Source: Sialis fuliginosa
Taxonomy: Eukaryota > Arthropoda > Insecta > Megaloptera > Sialidae
Reading direction: 5' to 3'
NCBI GenBank assembly: GCA_961205875.1
Contig: OY540812.1
Location: forward strand, 8,184,001 to 8,248,000
Length of the DNA: 64,000 bases
A model generated the notes under the pieces. That model made no database searches, was not told where the DNA came from, and worked only from the letters and a program-made list of their open reading frames with translations. Positions 35,875 through 49,140 of this stretch are shown piece by piece. The translations under genes were made by a program, and so were the position numbers. Every line of letters begins with the position of its first letter. Position 1 is the stretch's first letter.

Positions 35875-38826
35875 GTTTTTTATTAAACTAAATGTATACG
35901 TCCCCTAATAAGGAACATATATTTAATTTAAGTAAAAAACGAATAAATAATTCTTTTTATTCGTTAAATAGATTCGGAGATCATATCTTCACTATTTTAA
36001 ATAAAATAATAAGATCTACTTATAGACAACTTGTTTATAGATACTTTTTTATACGAGCTATATTTTTTAAATTTTAATATAAAAGTCATATTATTATATA
36101 TTCTATGAAAATAAAAAGATACCTTAACGTTCACTGCAACGTAAGACAAATAAAAAAAAATGTTTAATCTTGAATACTTTTAAGTTTTTAGTTTATAAGG
36201 AACCAAAATTCCGTTTTTGAGACGAAGAAAGGAATTTATAGCGTTACATGTGTAATTTTTATATATTTATATTTCAATTGAAATCAGTTTCTGGTGTTAA
36301 AATTGATTTTTCATGTGTTTTTTTTTTAAATTAATGCTAATATATAAATAAACAAAAAAAAACTTACGTAAGAAAAAGGTGGATAACATTATACTTATAA
36401 ATCCTTATAAGGGGAATAGGAGGGAGGGGGAGTAGTGAAAATTTCAAATATCATCTTCGCTAATGTCGAACATAAATATCAGAGGCTTTAGTATAAATGG
36501 TGTGCTGGATGCCCTTATTTTTTTATTATTTAATTATTATCATTAATAAAAAGGAAATAACTTTTATATTTAGTTATTTTAAACTATATTTAAAAAAAAA
36601 TTATAAACGAAATTTGTGGCTATAGTTAAACATAGAAGGAACTCGTTGATATAAAAAAACAACATATTTTTACCATGTAAACGAATCACAAAGTTTTTCT
36701 TCGCGCTCATCAAATATGAGATGCTGATTTTGATTGTTAATGTTTAGTGAGAATACTCACTGTGTATTAAGATAATTAATTTTTTGTAAGATACAAATTT
36801 CATCTCTAGATGAGGTTCTTTAAAAATTATATTTAAGCATTGAAAGCGTTGCAACATTATAGCCGGAATAGTATAAACCAGTTGTTTATTAAGCGTAACT
36901 GTAACCAAATTTATCTAATAGTCTAAATTTACTTTTGCATAGAGCAGTTTTTAATTTTGATCGTCATTACCTGTCTGAACGTATTCTAGTATTTTGTGTG
37001 CGGTTTAAATTATGACAATAATATATTATTCCTTTCAGATTTTCGCAAATGAGTTCTGGTTGTAAATTATGTGGTGAACATTTAGTTGCTCGGCATATGA
37101 TGATGAATTTAATATAGCACATCTTTTGTAATAAAAAAAAAATCCGATTTTTTTTTCGTAATATAATCTTTACTATCTTACATTATTGATTGATTTCTTA
37201 CACAAATATGTGAGTACCACAGGCCTACTTTAACTATAATAGTTAATAGGGTTATAGCCCTAGAGCGTGGAGCTTCCAGGATCGCTTAAAATCCTATCTG
37301 ATTAATCAAGGTATTTTTTTTCGAGAAAGATAAAAAAATTTCTTCGTTCATTATTAAGACAGTTTAAACTGAATGATTGAATATTTTTTTCTATTGAATC
37401 AGATTTTTTGGAAAACAAATGTAAAAAAAAATATTTTAACCCTTTTTTATGTTTAATATTTCGTTTATAGGTATACAGATACAGTTAAAGTATAGATACA
37501 TTTGTAATAAAAGTACTGTAACCAGTTCGGAATTAACAATATATTTGTAGATATATATTTTGTATTTTTTGGGTAGTTTATTTTTTACAAGAGCGCGGCT
37601 GAATTTTGGTAACCCAAGGTGCTAAAATGTCTTAAGATGGCCCAGTAAGTACTTATATATATATATCAAATATCTAGGTATTATAGAATCAGTAATATGG
37701 CAAGAAATCTTTATTCAAACGATACTTAATACATACCTACTAGAAAATCCTACTGTGTATTATCACATCATGCAATATATAGAGACACAAAAACAAAATT
37801 TTAGAACCGAATTAGTTATATATTAAGAGTTACCCAAACTTCAGTTATATTAACCTTAACTTTCTTCAAACCTAGCCTCCCTGCACATTAAAACCTGCTA
37901 TGATCGGCCCATAAGCAATATTTTACTTCTTATGGCCTTGTGTCCCTAACACATAATACAAAGGAGATAAAGAAAAAGTATAAAACAATTACATATAAGT
38001 ATATGTTTTTTTATTTCTCTGTTATGTACAATAATATACATAATTATGTTTAATTTTCTTTTCAGATCCACGAAAGAGAAATTCGCAGCTGAAAACAAAA
38101 ACAATAATAATTTTATTGAACAGAAAAAAAACATGAATAATATTTTCTATTAGTTTTTTCTCCTCGATGTAAACGTACTTGTATAGGAAGAATATCCAAC
38201 ATCAATAGTAATTAAAACCAATTAAATTCACACGTGCGCATTAGAAATCACATATATAACACGTCATTTTGGTATATTATTACAAATATACATTAGAAAC
38301 TACCGCACATTTGCATATAATTACAAATTTTACATACGCATATTTTTTATCAGAACATTGTTAAAGTTAATTTATATCAATGTGGTGTTTAATTAAATAC
38401 AATATCAAAGGTTTCATATTTGCGTGTTTTCTTATAAATGTTGATTTAAAGTTTCTGTAATTGTGGAGGCTCAGAAAAATTATATCGCTTATTCTCAATT
38501 GCAATAAAAAAATCCACGGGCTAGAAACGAAAGTACCAATAATCATTAAATGATATAACGCAATTTTAACAAATAACATACAATTTAATGTCATTAGTAC
38601 TGTAATGTACAAGCCAGCATTTCTTTATCTTTAATGCATGAAATTAAATAATTTTCAATTGATGTGGACATAGCCAATTATCATGTGTGCACGTATTTTT
38701 TTTGAAATAATAAAACTGTCGTTCTAGAACCAAGGAGATATAATCTAAAGAGAATGGTTATCGTGCCTCTTTATTATAATTATCGAATCGGTTATGGTAT
38801 ATGCCATATGCAATCGGTGTTCTTGT

Positions 38827-38858
38827 TCTCTGTACATATGTACATATATGTACAGAGA
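38827..38858. repeat. Perfect 12-bp-stem hairpin
   Basis: TCTCTGTACATA pairs with TATGTACAGAGA over an 8-base loop. It is built largely of TACATA simple sequence, so slippage is a sufficient explanation. Confidence 0.5.
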
Positions 38859-39074
38859 TATAAATGCATGCATATGTCATTGCTATAAACACAGATGCAA
38901 TTTCATCGATATCGAATTTTCGTTATTCTTCGTTGCATTGAAATTCACTTGTTTCTGGAGGCTTTGAAATTATTTTATTTTTACAAAATATGTACAATAG
39001 ACGTTCCATACTATTAACCTGTTAAGAGTAGGTGCGTAAACAAATTCACAGTATGGAACGGAGGGGATTTATAT

Positions 39075-39540
39075 TATACTATTAGTATAGGAGCCAGCTG
39101 CAAAATCGGTGTATGTTTAACAACCGTTACTTTGAAGTACTCACTCAGACAAAGTTCGGAGGATGAGTCCGGTCTACCAGCTTGTAGGGGTTTATTAATA
39201 GATAGGGCCCACGAAAAATACGCAAAAAAACGCGTAACAACCGTTTGGATGTGACGGTTACTTAAAGTAGATCCCAATTAAAGATGTTTTGGATATACGG
39301 CAGAATTTTTTCCTATAGGTGTTTAATTACAGGGCCCCTCAAAATTTCAGAGAGCAACCGTTACTCGATTTTTTTGCGTATTTTTCGTGGGCCCTATCTA
39401 TTAAACCCCTACAAGCTGGTGGACCGGACTCATCGTCCGAGCTTTGTCTGAGTGAGTACTTCAAAGTAACCACAACGGTAGACGGTTGTTAAACCTATAT
39501 ACACTGATTTTGCAGCTGGCGCCTATACTATAGGTATATA
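39075..39540. mobile_element. Foldback MITE with arms of about 170 bp
   Basis: The left arm carries, in order, AGTATAGGAGCCAGCTGCAA, ACTTTGAAGTACTCACTCAG, GATGAGTCCGGTCTACCAGC, TTGTAGGGGTTTATTAATAG and GGGCCCACGAAAAATACGC. The right arm has all of these inverted and in reverse order, with a few mismatches and small gaps. The centre (about 39240-39350) is unique. Open frames of 65-67 codons across the arms are by-products of the inverted repeat. Confidence 0.82.
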
Positions 39541-40329
39541 TGCGGCTTTGTTCACAATATAGAAATTTTGATTTAGAGTATAGAACGTTTACTATATTTT
39601 GATGTAATCCTACATAACTAGTAAACAGATGAGTTGCGTAACTAGCCAAACGTGACAATAAGAAGACATTCCACGCAATGATCTAAATCAGTAGTTTTTT
39701 GTTTTTCTAAACCCTCTCCTGCTTTTATAAACTAACTGCAATTCTGCCTAATGATTTTTGGTCTATCAATATACATTTTTTTGGTTCATTGACCAATTTC
39801 AGCTATATCTGCGCATATGATATTGAAATATTTTGTCTGTGCGGGGAAATACTATTATGTTATAATTAAATATTGAAATAAATGGATTTTTATCTGTTTT
39901 AATTTATCATTTTAAAAAGACCCCTGAAAATTTCCACTGAAATGGCTGATGAATCATTAGTCAAATAGAGTTTAATAGAGAACCAGAACAAACATGGCTT
40001 AGGTGTCGAATATATAGAGATAGGTACCATTTTGCTTTCTTATATAGCTCTTTTACTTACTTATAAGTATGTACAAAAGCAACTAGGGCTGAATACGAGC
40101 TTCAACAGCGGCCCGAGCAAAAAGTAATGGATGGCACATATTATAAAGTTTAGACTTAATTAATTACTATGCCCATAGGCGCCGACTCAAAAAGAGAGTG
40201 ACCGGGGCGATCACTCACCTTGGTGTGATACCAGTTATGATTTTCCTTTATTATCTTCTTATCTTTAAGTTGATATTTCTATGAAAATTTCATGTTTGAT
40301 GCATGAAATATTATCTAAAAATTTTGTAT

Positions 40330-40430
40330 TTTCGATTTTGTTAAAATGAAGTGAAAAGTTGAAATTTCAAACTGCAGATATGTATCTCAATTCGTTCTCG
40401 AGATATGGCTTCTCAAAGTTTTAAGATCAC
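40330..40430. repeat. Diverged single arm of the 745-bp palindrome family
   Basis: GTGAAAAGTTGAAATTTCAA, CTGCAGATATGTATCTCA and CGTTCTCGAGATATGGCTTC match the left arm at about 29255-29320 with scattered differences. It shows that the large palindrome belongs to a repeat family and is not a unique sequence. Confidence 0.6.
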
Positions 40431-40839
40431 TGTGGAAGCCTTATTTTTTTAATAAATGGGTATAGTAGATACTTAGATTTATCTTGTATAAAACATTTTC
40501 ACTTTGTACATTTTAACAAAATTTTTTCATGTTGAACAGTACTGAATATGTATCTGTATGAAAACAAAAATAGGTAGGTATTTATTATATTTCAAAAACT
40601 TAAATTTAGTCTGTCTTTACTCTATAACTATAGTTATAAAATACAAAAATAAAGCCATATATCAACATAAAACTAAACAAAAAATATCCACAATAATATA
40701 AATTATCCTTCGATCCATTATCCTTAATTCGCTATAAAAACATCAAAATCCATGGCATTATGGGAATGCATTCATATATACGAAAAATCTGTCAAAAAAA
40801 GTCATCATTATACATGATAAATACATTGGTTTGGCTGTG

Positions 40840-41050
40840 TGGTCGGGCGAGCCGGCAAAGGACAGGTTATAGCGCGGTGAGTGTTATAATATAGGTGTTC
40901 GAGGCGCGGCGGTATTCTTTGTGTTACCTTATAAGGTAAGTAATTACCACAGTTGCTGGTAACCGACACAATAAGACGACCGGGGCTAACGCGATCTGGG
41001 ATCCTCGACTCGGTTATTCCTGGGTAATTAAGACATTATTAACATTCCTT
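40840..41050. promoter_or_regulatory. Candidate regulatory island with a 16-bp palindrome
   Basis: GC-richer stretch (GTTCGAGGCGCGGCGGTATTC) with the perfect palindrome TTACCTTATAAGGTAA at 40924-40939 and GGGTAATTAAGAC near its end. No reading frame. Possible enhancer; not provable here. Confidence 0.28.
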
Positions 41051-41409
41051 TCAATTCGATCGGAATATTGGTTAGATTTGAGGTTAGTTTTCACAATGAC
41101 TTATTAAAATATAAAACTTATTAATTTTTTTTTGTATACATATACAAATCGAAAGGGCTTTAAATTTAAAAGATATTAAGTGTGAAATAAAAGGTGAAAT
41201 AAATTATGAAACTAATAACAATTATACCTAATATATCACATTAAATATTTTTTTTTTATATTTAATCTATGTCAAATGGATATTTATATTATTATATATA
41301 GATATGTTTTTATGTAATGTATGTAATAACAATTGTTTTTATTTATTTTACATTACATATATCTAATCAAAATAATAAATTAGTTTTAAATATATTTACA
41401 AAAAAAAAT

Positions 41410-41735
41410 CATTTAGATGCAAACAAGTTGTAAGAGAATTTTGAGTCAAGGATCCCGATGTGTTGTCGGCATTTGTTTCAACTCACATATTGGGTGGGCA
41501 GAAGGCAGCTCTTATACAAAACAAAAAAGAGATGAATCGCGCAAGCCAGCGATCGAGGCATGCTATGGGACGTCACTAAAACACCTGAACACCTCGTTGC
41601 ATAGGTGTGATGGAAACAATCTTTGGGTGGTAGAAAGAGACAGACTTATGTACCTATGGTCTGCGTTAGAGAGAGATGTTCTTATGTGGGTGTTTAATTG
41701 AACGTTCACACGACGGTATAATATAACAGGTTGTA
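41410..41735 (+). other. Balanced-composition island with an unassigned 94-codon frame
   Basis: A frame from 41417 to 41701 encodes 94 residues rich in Cys, Trp and Arg, including CYGTSLKHLNTSLHRCDGNN. I recognise no domain, there is no signal peptide or membrane segment, and no convincing splice partner. The opposite strand also stays open for 60 codons, typical of a chance result in GC-richer DNA. It may be an enhancer or a degraded element; coding status is doubtful. Confidence 0.2.
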
Positions 41736-42945
41736 ATTTTGACATATTGTAATCATTAGGTTATGGTTAGTATATAATTTTATCGGTCATAGATAGATAG
41801 ATCTGTATCGAGACTTCTAAATCTATTTATGACTAAATTATCTTTTTAGAAAGTTTAATGACAATTAAGGACTTGATAAAATTGTAATTGTATTTTATTG
41901 AAGCTTCGAATCAAAAGATATCTCGTAGTTTAAAAAAAAATTAAAATAAAAAAAAAATCCATGTTGTTATACATAGAATATATTATAAATTCATAAAAGT
42001 ATATGTTATTTATATTATTATTATTAAGTTAAAAAATAAATAGTATCTTATTAAATATTTACAAGTTTAGAAACTGAGTTACCACGCGGTCGTGAACTTC
42101 AAAATAGTGAAGCGGGGTGAACGATTGTGGACTCAAAATATAGTAAAATTATTCTTATTGAAGATATATTCTACGTATAAAAACATTCATGATTCTAATA
42201 ACGCTTTCTGAATTTATAATTGTACACCACTGTTTTGTAATCCACGACCGTGATTGACGCTTAGGTAATTGTGTCGATTTTAAAAATTACTTTAAATAAC
42301 ATTAACATCCTGTTCATATTATGTATCTGCTTCAGGTAGGTACCTAATATGTTTTTTTATAAAAATTAAAACAAGGAAGATATTAAACATTTAAAATCTT
42401 GTTACGCCTCTGGTAAAATGTAAATACTATAATATTTATTAAAATTGATTGTCAACTTACGAATATAATTAATAATGAAATACTAAGTATGCAATTATCC
42501 GCTAAAATTATATAAAATTGTTTTATGAACTTAACATCTAATAGCTGTAAATTTAGATTTTTTTAAATAGTCGTATATGTTGAAAATTTTGTTCGTGGGT
42601 GTTCAGTCTATTGCTTTATTATAAATTATATCTTTACAGTAATTATATAATCTATTGTATGCCGTTTCCTACGAGCGTAGGTCTTTACAGAACCATAATT
42701 TATTTTTTAATCAAACCTGTTTTTAGAAGAATGCATATTATAGTGAGCATTTTTAACTGTAGTTTTTCACTATATAGATAACACAGCCCCACAAATCTAT
42801 GTTTTTCTTAAGTATTTTTGGGCGCTGAAAATGAATTTGACCAGGGATACCCGAGATAAAAAAATACAGTATCCCAGAGTATTCCAACGAGAGTCTCCCA
42901 TGGGTATTCCGTATGTCACTCAGGGAGACTCGATGGGAGACTCTT

Positions 42946-43029
42946 GAATGAGAGACTCTAGTCTCTGAATGGGAGACTCTAGTCTCTGAATGGGAGACTC
43001 TAGTCTTTGAACGGGAGACGCTAGTATTC
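42946..43029 (+). repeat. 21-bp tandem repeat, four units
   Basis: Units of the form GAATGGGAGACTCTAGTCTCT repeat four times, the last diverging to GAACGGGAGACGCTAGTATT. This is the most regular part of the left flank of the word-repeat element. Confidence 0.75.
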
Positions 43030-43743
43030 CAAAGAATGATCCAGATTTATGGGTCTATAGTCTCTGTATGGAATACTCGAGTCTCTCTGAAAATGCATAA
43101 AATTAGGTAGTATAAAATTTGAATACACAAAATTTTCTAGATACAATATTTATTTATTTTAAATTAATTGAGAAGAACATAGAATTATTATTATTGCTGT
43201 AACTATGAGTTGTGAAAAAATTCGGCTTTTATAGACTTACATATGAATTATAAGTCTATAAAATAGTTTTCAATATCGCATTTGAATATTATTAACAGGA
43301 TTGTGGTGATTATGATAGTAATTATAAAAATAATTACATTTACTTGATCATTTTTCTGTTTGTTGCTGGTTGATTTTTTGATCATTGAACCTGAAAAAAT
43401 AAATAGGGCAAAATAAGTAATTTGTTAGACTCTAGCAGCTAGAGTAATGAAATTATGTTAGAGAAATCATGTATATAAAATAAATACTCACATCAAGTAT
43501 ATAACACATTCAGAAATGATGAGAATTTTTGACTTTTTGACATTATCAGTTCAAATACTGTGTGTATTTTTACCAAGTAAACGCGACCCATGTGCATTCC
43601 TTCGACAACTAGATACAACTAAACATACTTACAAACACATTTGTGAAACATGTGTTAAACAGTACACGTTGTGTCCTTGTTTATTTAGAAGAAACCTAAG
43701 AAATATTACCAGTTCAAAAATCTTCTAAGTCCACCAACTTTAA

Positions 43744-43826
43744 AAGACTCGAGTATTCCTATGGGAGACTCAAGTATCCTATAGAGACTCGAGTATTCCT
43801 ATGGGAGACTCAAGTATAAGCAAGGA
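43744..43826 (+). repeat. About 41-bp tandem duplication inside the right flank
   Basis: GACTCGAGTATTCCTATGGG plus AGACTCAAGTAT is present twice in succession. It combines the GGGAGACTC and TATTCC words in a longer unit than on the left side. Confidence 0.65.
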
Positions 43827-45435
43827 GTCGCCGGAATACTCTGAGAGACGCTTTGGAATACTGTAACGGTCGCTGGAATACTCTGGGAGACGCTGGGATA
43901 CTCGAGGGAGACTGAAAATTTTATCTCGGGATTTGAACCGGAATTTATTTATGGTTCGGGTTCAAATATAAATTTTGGTTTGGGTTTAGACTTAGCATGG
44001 TGTAAACTATTTAGGTTCAAAAACCGTTATATTTTTAGGGTTCAGGTTCGGATTCCGGTTCAAATTTGTAATTGAAAGAAAATGATTTTATTCGAAAAAA
44101 AATATATAGTTAACAAATAAAACATTTTCTGAAGAAGAAAAAAACATTAATCGTTTTTAAAATATTGCTAGAAAAAGAACAAAAAATAAAATTACATTTT
44201 AAAGATTGAAATATCTACTTTTCAGTTTTTTTTGTAAATTGAAATGTACCTAATTCAGTTATAGAATTAAAAAAAAGTAAAACTGTAACGGACGCTGGAA
44301 TACTCTGGGAGACGCTGGGATACTCGAGGGAGGCTGAAAATTTTATCTCGGGATGTATCTTTATATTTTTTAATTAATAAACACTAGTCAACTAGTGTAA
44401 GTGCTCTATATTTTTTTTTCGAATTTTTATTTTCACTTGCGGAACACAGTTTGAAGACCACTGCTATAAATGCATCTAAACATTTTTAAATTGCTCTGTT
44501 CTAAATATTAGTTTTAATACTTAAAATATATAAGTGAATATTGAATTTCTATATACGACTTAATTTATTACACCGTGATTTAACTGATAGACTTGTTTCA
44601 GAATTTGATTTTTTGAAATAATGCTTCTTTTATTTTTACACTTATATTTCTTTCTCTGTCTTCTACGCTAGTGCGAATATTTTGCATTCCACCTTAAGGT
44701 CGTTTATCTTTTTCTTGTCGTTTGTGTTATATTAATTGGTTTTATGCTTCTCTTCATGATTTAGATTTACTTTCTTTGATTCCCGTTGTAATTGTAAAAT
44801 TAATGGCGTTTTTTCGCTAAAGGTTAGACAGTCTGTTAATTAGTTTTAGCATTTAGACGTTAAATTCTATGACTCATGATGCAATTTCAAATAATATATG
44901 TTATACAGCTGGTAAATTGTTTTTAGTTTTTTTTATCTATTAATATAATGATATATTATTATTGCAGAAAAGTTAATTTTATTGCTAACGTAAAAATGTT
45001 TACTGTAATTTAAAAAATAACCGAAGGTCTACGAAAAAAACTATTATAATAATTTATTTTTGCATATATAACGTGCATAAAACTTAACCATTTAACCTAA
45101 TTCAATATTTCAAACTTGAAAACTATTGTTCCTATTTTTAATAAATATGTATTTTAAATAACTTTCCGTGCCGTCATCTGTCGACGTTTCGTTGAAACTT
45201 AAGTGGTTTTGCACTTGACTAACATAAAGAACTCGACATTCTAGTGTTTCTACTCAATAGTAGATGGCGGCATAAGAAATTAATCAAGGGTAACAACAGG
45301 ATAAATAAAATTGATACGGAAAATTATTTAATAATTATTGAAATTTTTAACAACTGGATCAATTTACATAATAATCACTCTAACATAGTAACAAAAAAAT
45401 TCTCTAAACGCTGAAAATATAATTAATTTAGTTTT

Positions 45436-45752
45436 ATGTCCGGTATTATAAAGGAGCTAACTTTGCTAGCTAGCACGCACTCTCAAATGAGGTATTAATC
45501 TGTGATAGTATCTATAGATTAGTTATAGAATTTAGAGCAGTGATATTTCAATTTATTGTAACACAGTTGGCGACTCTGACCGTACAAAATAATTTTCATA
45601 ATATCGTCACTGTTTTAATACCATTGGTGTTTACTTTTTTTTTGTCAAATATTCCATGAAACTTCAAGAGAACTGTCAGATAAGTTTGAAACCTCATTTG
45701 AAAATGCTTGCTAACTTGCAAATTTTGTTAGCTCGTTTATAATACCAGACAT
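45436..45752. mobile_element. Inverted-repeat MITE with ATGTCYGGTATTATAAA ends, about 317 bp
   Basis: The left arm ATGTCCGGTATTATAAAGGA followed by GCTAAC and GCTAGC is matched at the right by GTTAGCTCGTTTATAATACC and AGACAT. The arms extend to about 60 bp with gaps (CTCAAATGAGGT / ACCTCATTTGA). Non-coding; exact borders not fixed. Confidence 0.7.
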
Positions 45753-47253
45753 TAGAGAAACAGAAAAAAAGTCAATCTTATTGCTCTATCGCACACCGTG
45801 CGTGTTGCTGTTTTATATTTTTGGTATATATTAACGCAATAAAAGGTTGTTTGATAATACCATTTGTATATTATTACAAAAATATGAAAGTGAAAAACAA
45901 AAAATATATTGATAAATTGGAATTGGTAATACGAAATCGTGAATTTGATAAGCTATAGTTTAAAAGTTCAAACAGATAAAGAGGACTCAAGAAATACTAC
46001 ATAATTAAATTTTAAATGTCTTTAACACAATAATTCTAGCACTTATCTAGTAGCTCAAACTTCGATACTAACTCGTCAAATATATATTTATATGCATGGC
46101 CTGATTAGCTAGCTTTTCAGTAACCAATAAATGACCTTAAGGTACAAGAAAGTTCCACACCTTTGACTAAAGATCATATTTAAAATCTAGTCAAATATAT
46201 TTTTTCAAAAATTAATGAATCATAATTACGTACTACAAGTACTTACTACTAAAATATTGCAGTGAAAAATATTTAACATTCAAAATGAAATTAACAGCCG
46301 CAACAAATAGCAACTGTTGGAACTCGAATAATCAAACACTCTAGACATAAATTAACTAGTAGTCATGAAATCCTCTTAAACCAGGCGCTCAAACAAAAAC
46401 ATACATGCACGTATTTCTAGAAAAAGATATTATATACTTTATTATATGCAAATTTAGCACTAACTCTCTTCAGCATTTATCTATCTTAAACATTATCCAT
46501 CATTTAATGTATAGCATAAAACAAAGACGAGCATATGACTCTATCATAACATAAAGCATTTCTATCTTTTTCCGTTTAACGACATCGATATAATATCAAA
46601 CTTCTCTCTAAACATTTATTCACAAAACTATTTCAAAGTAATTAAAGGAAACGTAAAACCTAATAATATCTTTTATTAACTGTTCAGTTAAGTTTACATT
46701 ATTCATATATATTAATGGTTCATTGAAAACAAAGAAAGATAAACCATTATATGTATAAGTGAGAAAAGAATGTAAGCATCTTAGATATGACGGGGAAGTT
46801 TTCACATCTCCTGATTTGTTGTAAAAACAATCAGTCAGTCATCTGTCTTTACTACTTACACTGTAAATAAAGATGCAGATTATATTGATTAAATAAAATA
46901 AAAAACTTTGTTCACTGTTGGATGTATATCATATAATGAATTTTGTAACTAAATGAATTTCAAGAAATGGGTTTAAATGAGTTACTGTTTATTTCTTTAA
47001 CAAATCGCTAAAGTTGATTTTGGCAGAGGAACAAAAAACGTTTTAAATTCTTTATAGATATCTACAATCAATTGGATATATCAGTTGAATTCTATAATAT
47101 AATATAACAAAAAAAAATCTAAAAGATTGTTTTTTGATATAATTTTAATTGACTGATTTATTAGTGGATGGCGTTTAAAGTCAATAATTTATCTACAAGT
47201 ATCTATTGTTTTTAACTATGATAAAAATTAAAATAAATTAGCTACCTTATTAC

Positions 47254-47484
47254 TAGAGATTGAAAAAATAGTTGTTATTTTCAATAAAATAGTTACTAGT
47301 TGAATTTTTTTTCGGAAAATAGTTGATACATAGTTTTTTTACGATTTAATAATAATTAGTGCAAACGAAGCAGTAAAATTGTGTTCAATCAAACCAGTTT
47401 TCTGAAAACGGTGGAGATATGTAATGAAAATTACAATAAATGCATTTTTACGCAATAGTTGAAAAACTATTTTTCCAATCTCTA
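47254..47484. mobile_element. hAT-type MITE, 231 bp, exact 8-bp target duplication
   Basis: Ends TAGAGATTGAAAAAATAGTT and AACTATTTTTCCAATCTCTA form an inverted repeat of about 20 bp. Identical CTTATTAC duplications flank it (47246-47253 and 47485-47492). An 8-bp duplication with TAGAG/CTCTA-like ends is the hAT pattern. No transposase remains. The intact duplication suggests fairly recent insertion. Confidence 0.85.
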
Positions 47485-49140
47485 CTTATTACATATTATT
47501 AAATAATAACAATACTATTTTCATCAAATTTTGGATACATTGAATTACTTTTGAAGTTAAAACTATGTACATTTTATAATATACATAATTCACCACAAAT
47601 ATAATATAAAATTTATACCTGTTTTTTTAATTTCTGAATCAGTTAAATTAGTATTTCATACTTAAATGCAAAATTGAATAACACATATACATCAAATACT
47701 TTCAAGAGTGAGAGGTATTCATTATTAACAGTGTACTAAAATATACAGACATAAATGTTTGTGTGTTTAAGCAGCATTTAATGTTTAAAAGCTCAATACA
47801 ACTTCCTCACTTTGGTCATTATGCCGTGGGCGTGCGATGATATATACATACACACATATGTATAAATGCACATACATAATACAAGTGTACATATACTTAC
47901 ATACATTATACCTAAATATAATATGTATTTAAACATTTAAACTAGAGATCATTATCTACCATCTTGTTTATATAAATATAATATGTAACTTCCAACTACC
48001 TACACATACGTACAATTTTTACAGACGATATTTCTAAAGGTGTTTGTAAATCTCAATTGAGGTCTTATCATCTAAATCTTATATAGGAATTAAAACTGGG
48101 GGTGAAGTTTTTGATATTTTTTTTGTATTTAATATTACCTAAAATTTGCATTACTTACCATTAGTACTTGCATAATTCAATTTATTAAAACACGATTGAA
48201 TCAAATATATAATGCTTTTATTATCGACATTTGTAGAACAAAGATTGTAAGTAAAATCGTTTAATTCATGCATGCACATGTTAAACAAAAAAAATCTGTT
48301 AGTATTTGAGCTAAATTTAAAATACACTGTTTGAAATAAATATAGGTGATATTCTTCAATGATAGCCCCTAATAGTTACAGAGATTTTTAATAGGAGACT
48401 GTGGGCGTCATTGTATAAAATAAAGTTTGTGAAGTTACAAACACAATTAACTTTGTGTCTTAATGCCCTCTTTGATCCACAACGTCAAAGAGAACTTGAT
48501 AAATTTTATTTTAGTGGTCTGATTCTCTCCATTAATTCGAATGTTGCCGACGGTGTTTTGTCAATTTAGTGGAATTTTGTTTATTTGATTTTTGTATTCG
48601 ATTAATTATTTCCTACGATTAAATACATATATTTGCTTTTATATTCTTGTTTGATCCAAAGGAAGTTCACTAATGCTGATAAATATAAACTATTGATTTT
48701 TATTTCACATATTGAGTTTTTCAAAAAGGACAGTAAATATATTTTGTATGTAAATATCTAATTGTGTTCGTCAATTTTATTTTTAGATATAACTTCAATG
48801 ATTAAACACACTTTGGTAGAAAAATACAATTATTTATAAAATAAACCTATTCTTGAAATTATAAAGTAAAATAATTTCTAAATTAAATAAGAAGTCTATA
48901 ATAATGAATCAACGAGTACATATTTTAGGAACTGCTGATTTCAGCTGTCATATTATAGTATTTTTAAAATTTCAATGACTTCATCAACACGTGCGTTAAC
49001 GGAAATATTTGATATACGAAAAGAAAAAAGCTAACAGTTTCAGTTGTATTTCAAATATTAAAAATTGCAATGTATTTATAAAATAATAAAAATGATTCAG
49101 TGACAATTAGGTAGATTCTTCTTCTCAAAAAACACATATT

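Larger units (their letters stand above)
30465..39070. other. Intergenic DNA, no gene seen
   Basis: Holds islands at 30.84-31.09 and 32.34-32.48 kb, a TA-flanked element at 31.29 kb, one copy of a 180-bp dispersed repeat (33715-33895), and hairpins at 35835-35874 and 38827-38858. Open frames of 60-88 codons on either strand have no domain, odd composition and no splice context, and I regard them as chance. 33.9-35.6 and 35.9-38.8 kb show nothing recognisable apart from AT-rich DNA. Confidence 0.55.
39541..42841. other. Intergenic DNA, no gene seen
   Basis: Contains element debris near 40170-40240 (CATAGGCGCCGACTC), a diverged arm of the 745-bp palindrome family (40330-40430), and two islands (40.84-41.05 and 41.41-41.73 kb). 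The rest is AT-rich without structure. Confidence 0.55.
42842..44356. mobile_element. Word-repeat element with inverted ends and a duplicated tail
   Basis: The left end reads ACCCGAGATAAAA then TATCCCAGAGTATTCC. The right ends (43932 and 44353) read in reverse complement TCCCGAGATAAAATTTTCAG then GAGTATCCCAGCGTCTCCC. Both flanks are packed with two words, GGGAGACTC and GGAATACTC, in both orientations. The last 73 bp (43860-43932) recurs at 44281-44353 with two mismatches. The middle (43085-43735) is plain AT-rich DNA with an unassigned 70-codon frame. Between the two tails lies GGTTC-rich sequence, perhaps a second insertion. The family is not recognised; terminal word clusters resemble transposase-binding arrays. 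Confidence 0.6.

Noticed and set aside
39075-39540. Hammerhead core in the arms (GATGAGTCC words)
   Set aside because: CTGATGA is not complete and no GAAA follows at a suitable distance; the resemblance is limited to GATGAGTCC.
41417-41701. 94-codon frame as a possible new gene
   Set aside because: No recognisable domain, an open antisense frame over the same DNA, no promoter or splice context; kept only as an unassigned island.
42946-43029. CRISPR-like regular repeat
   Set aside because: Units are directly adjacent with no unique spacers, and the genome is eukaryotic; it is a tandem repeat within an element.
43935-44060. Telomere-like GGTTC repeats
   Set aside because: The units vary in length and sequence and do not match the insect TTAGG repeat; more likely part of an element.
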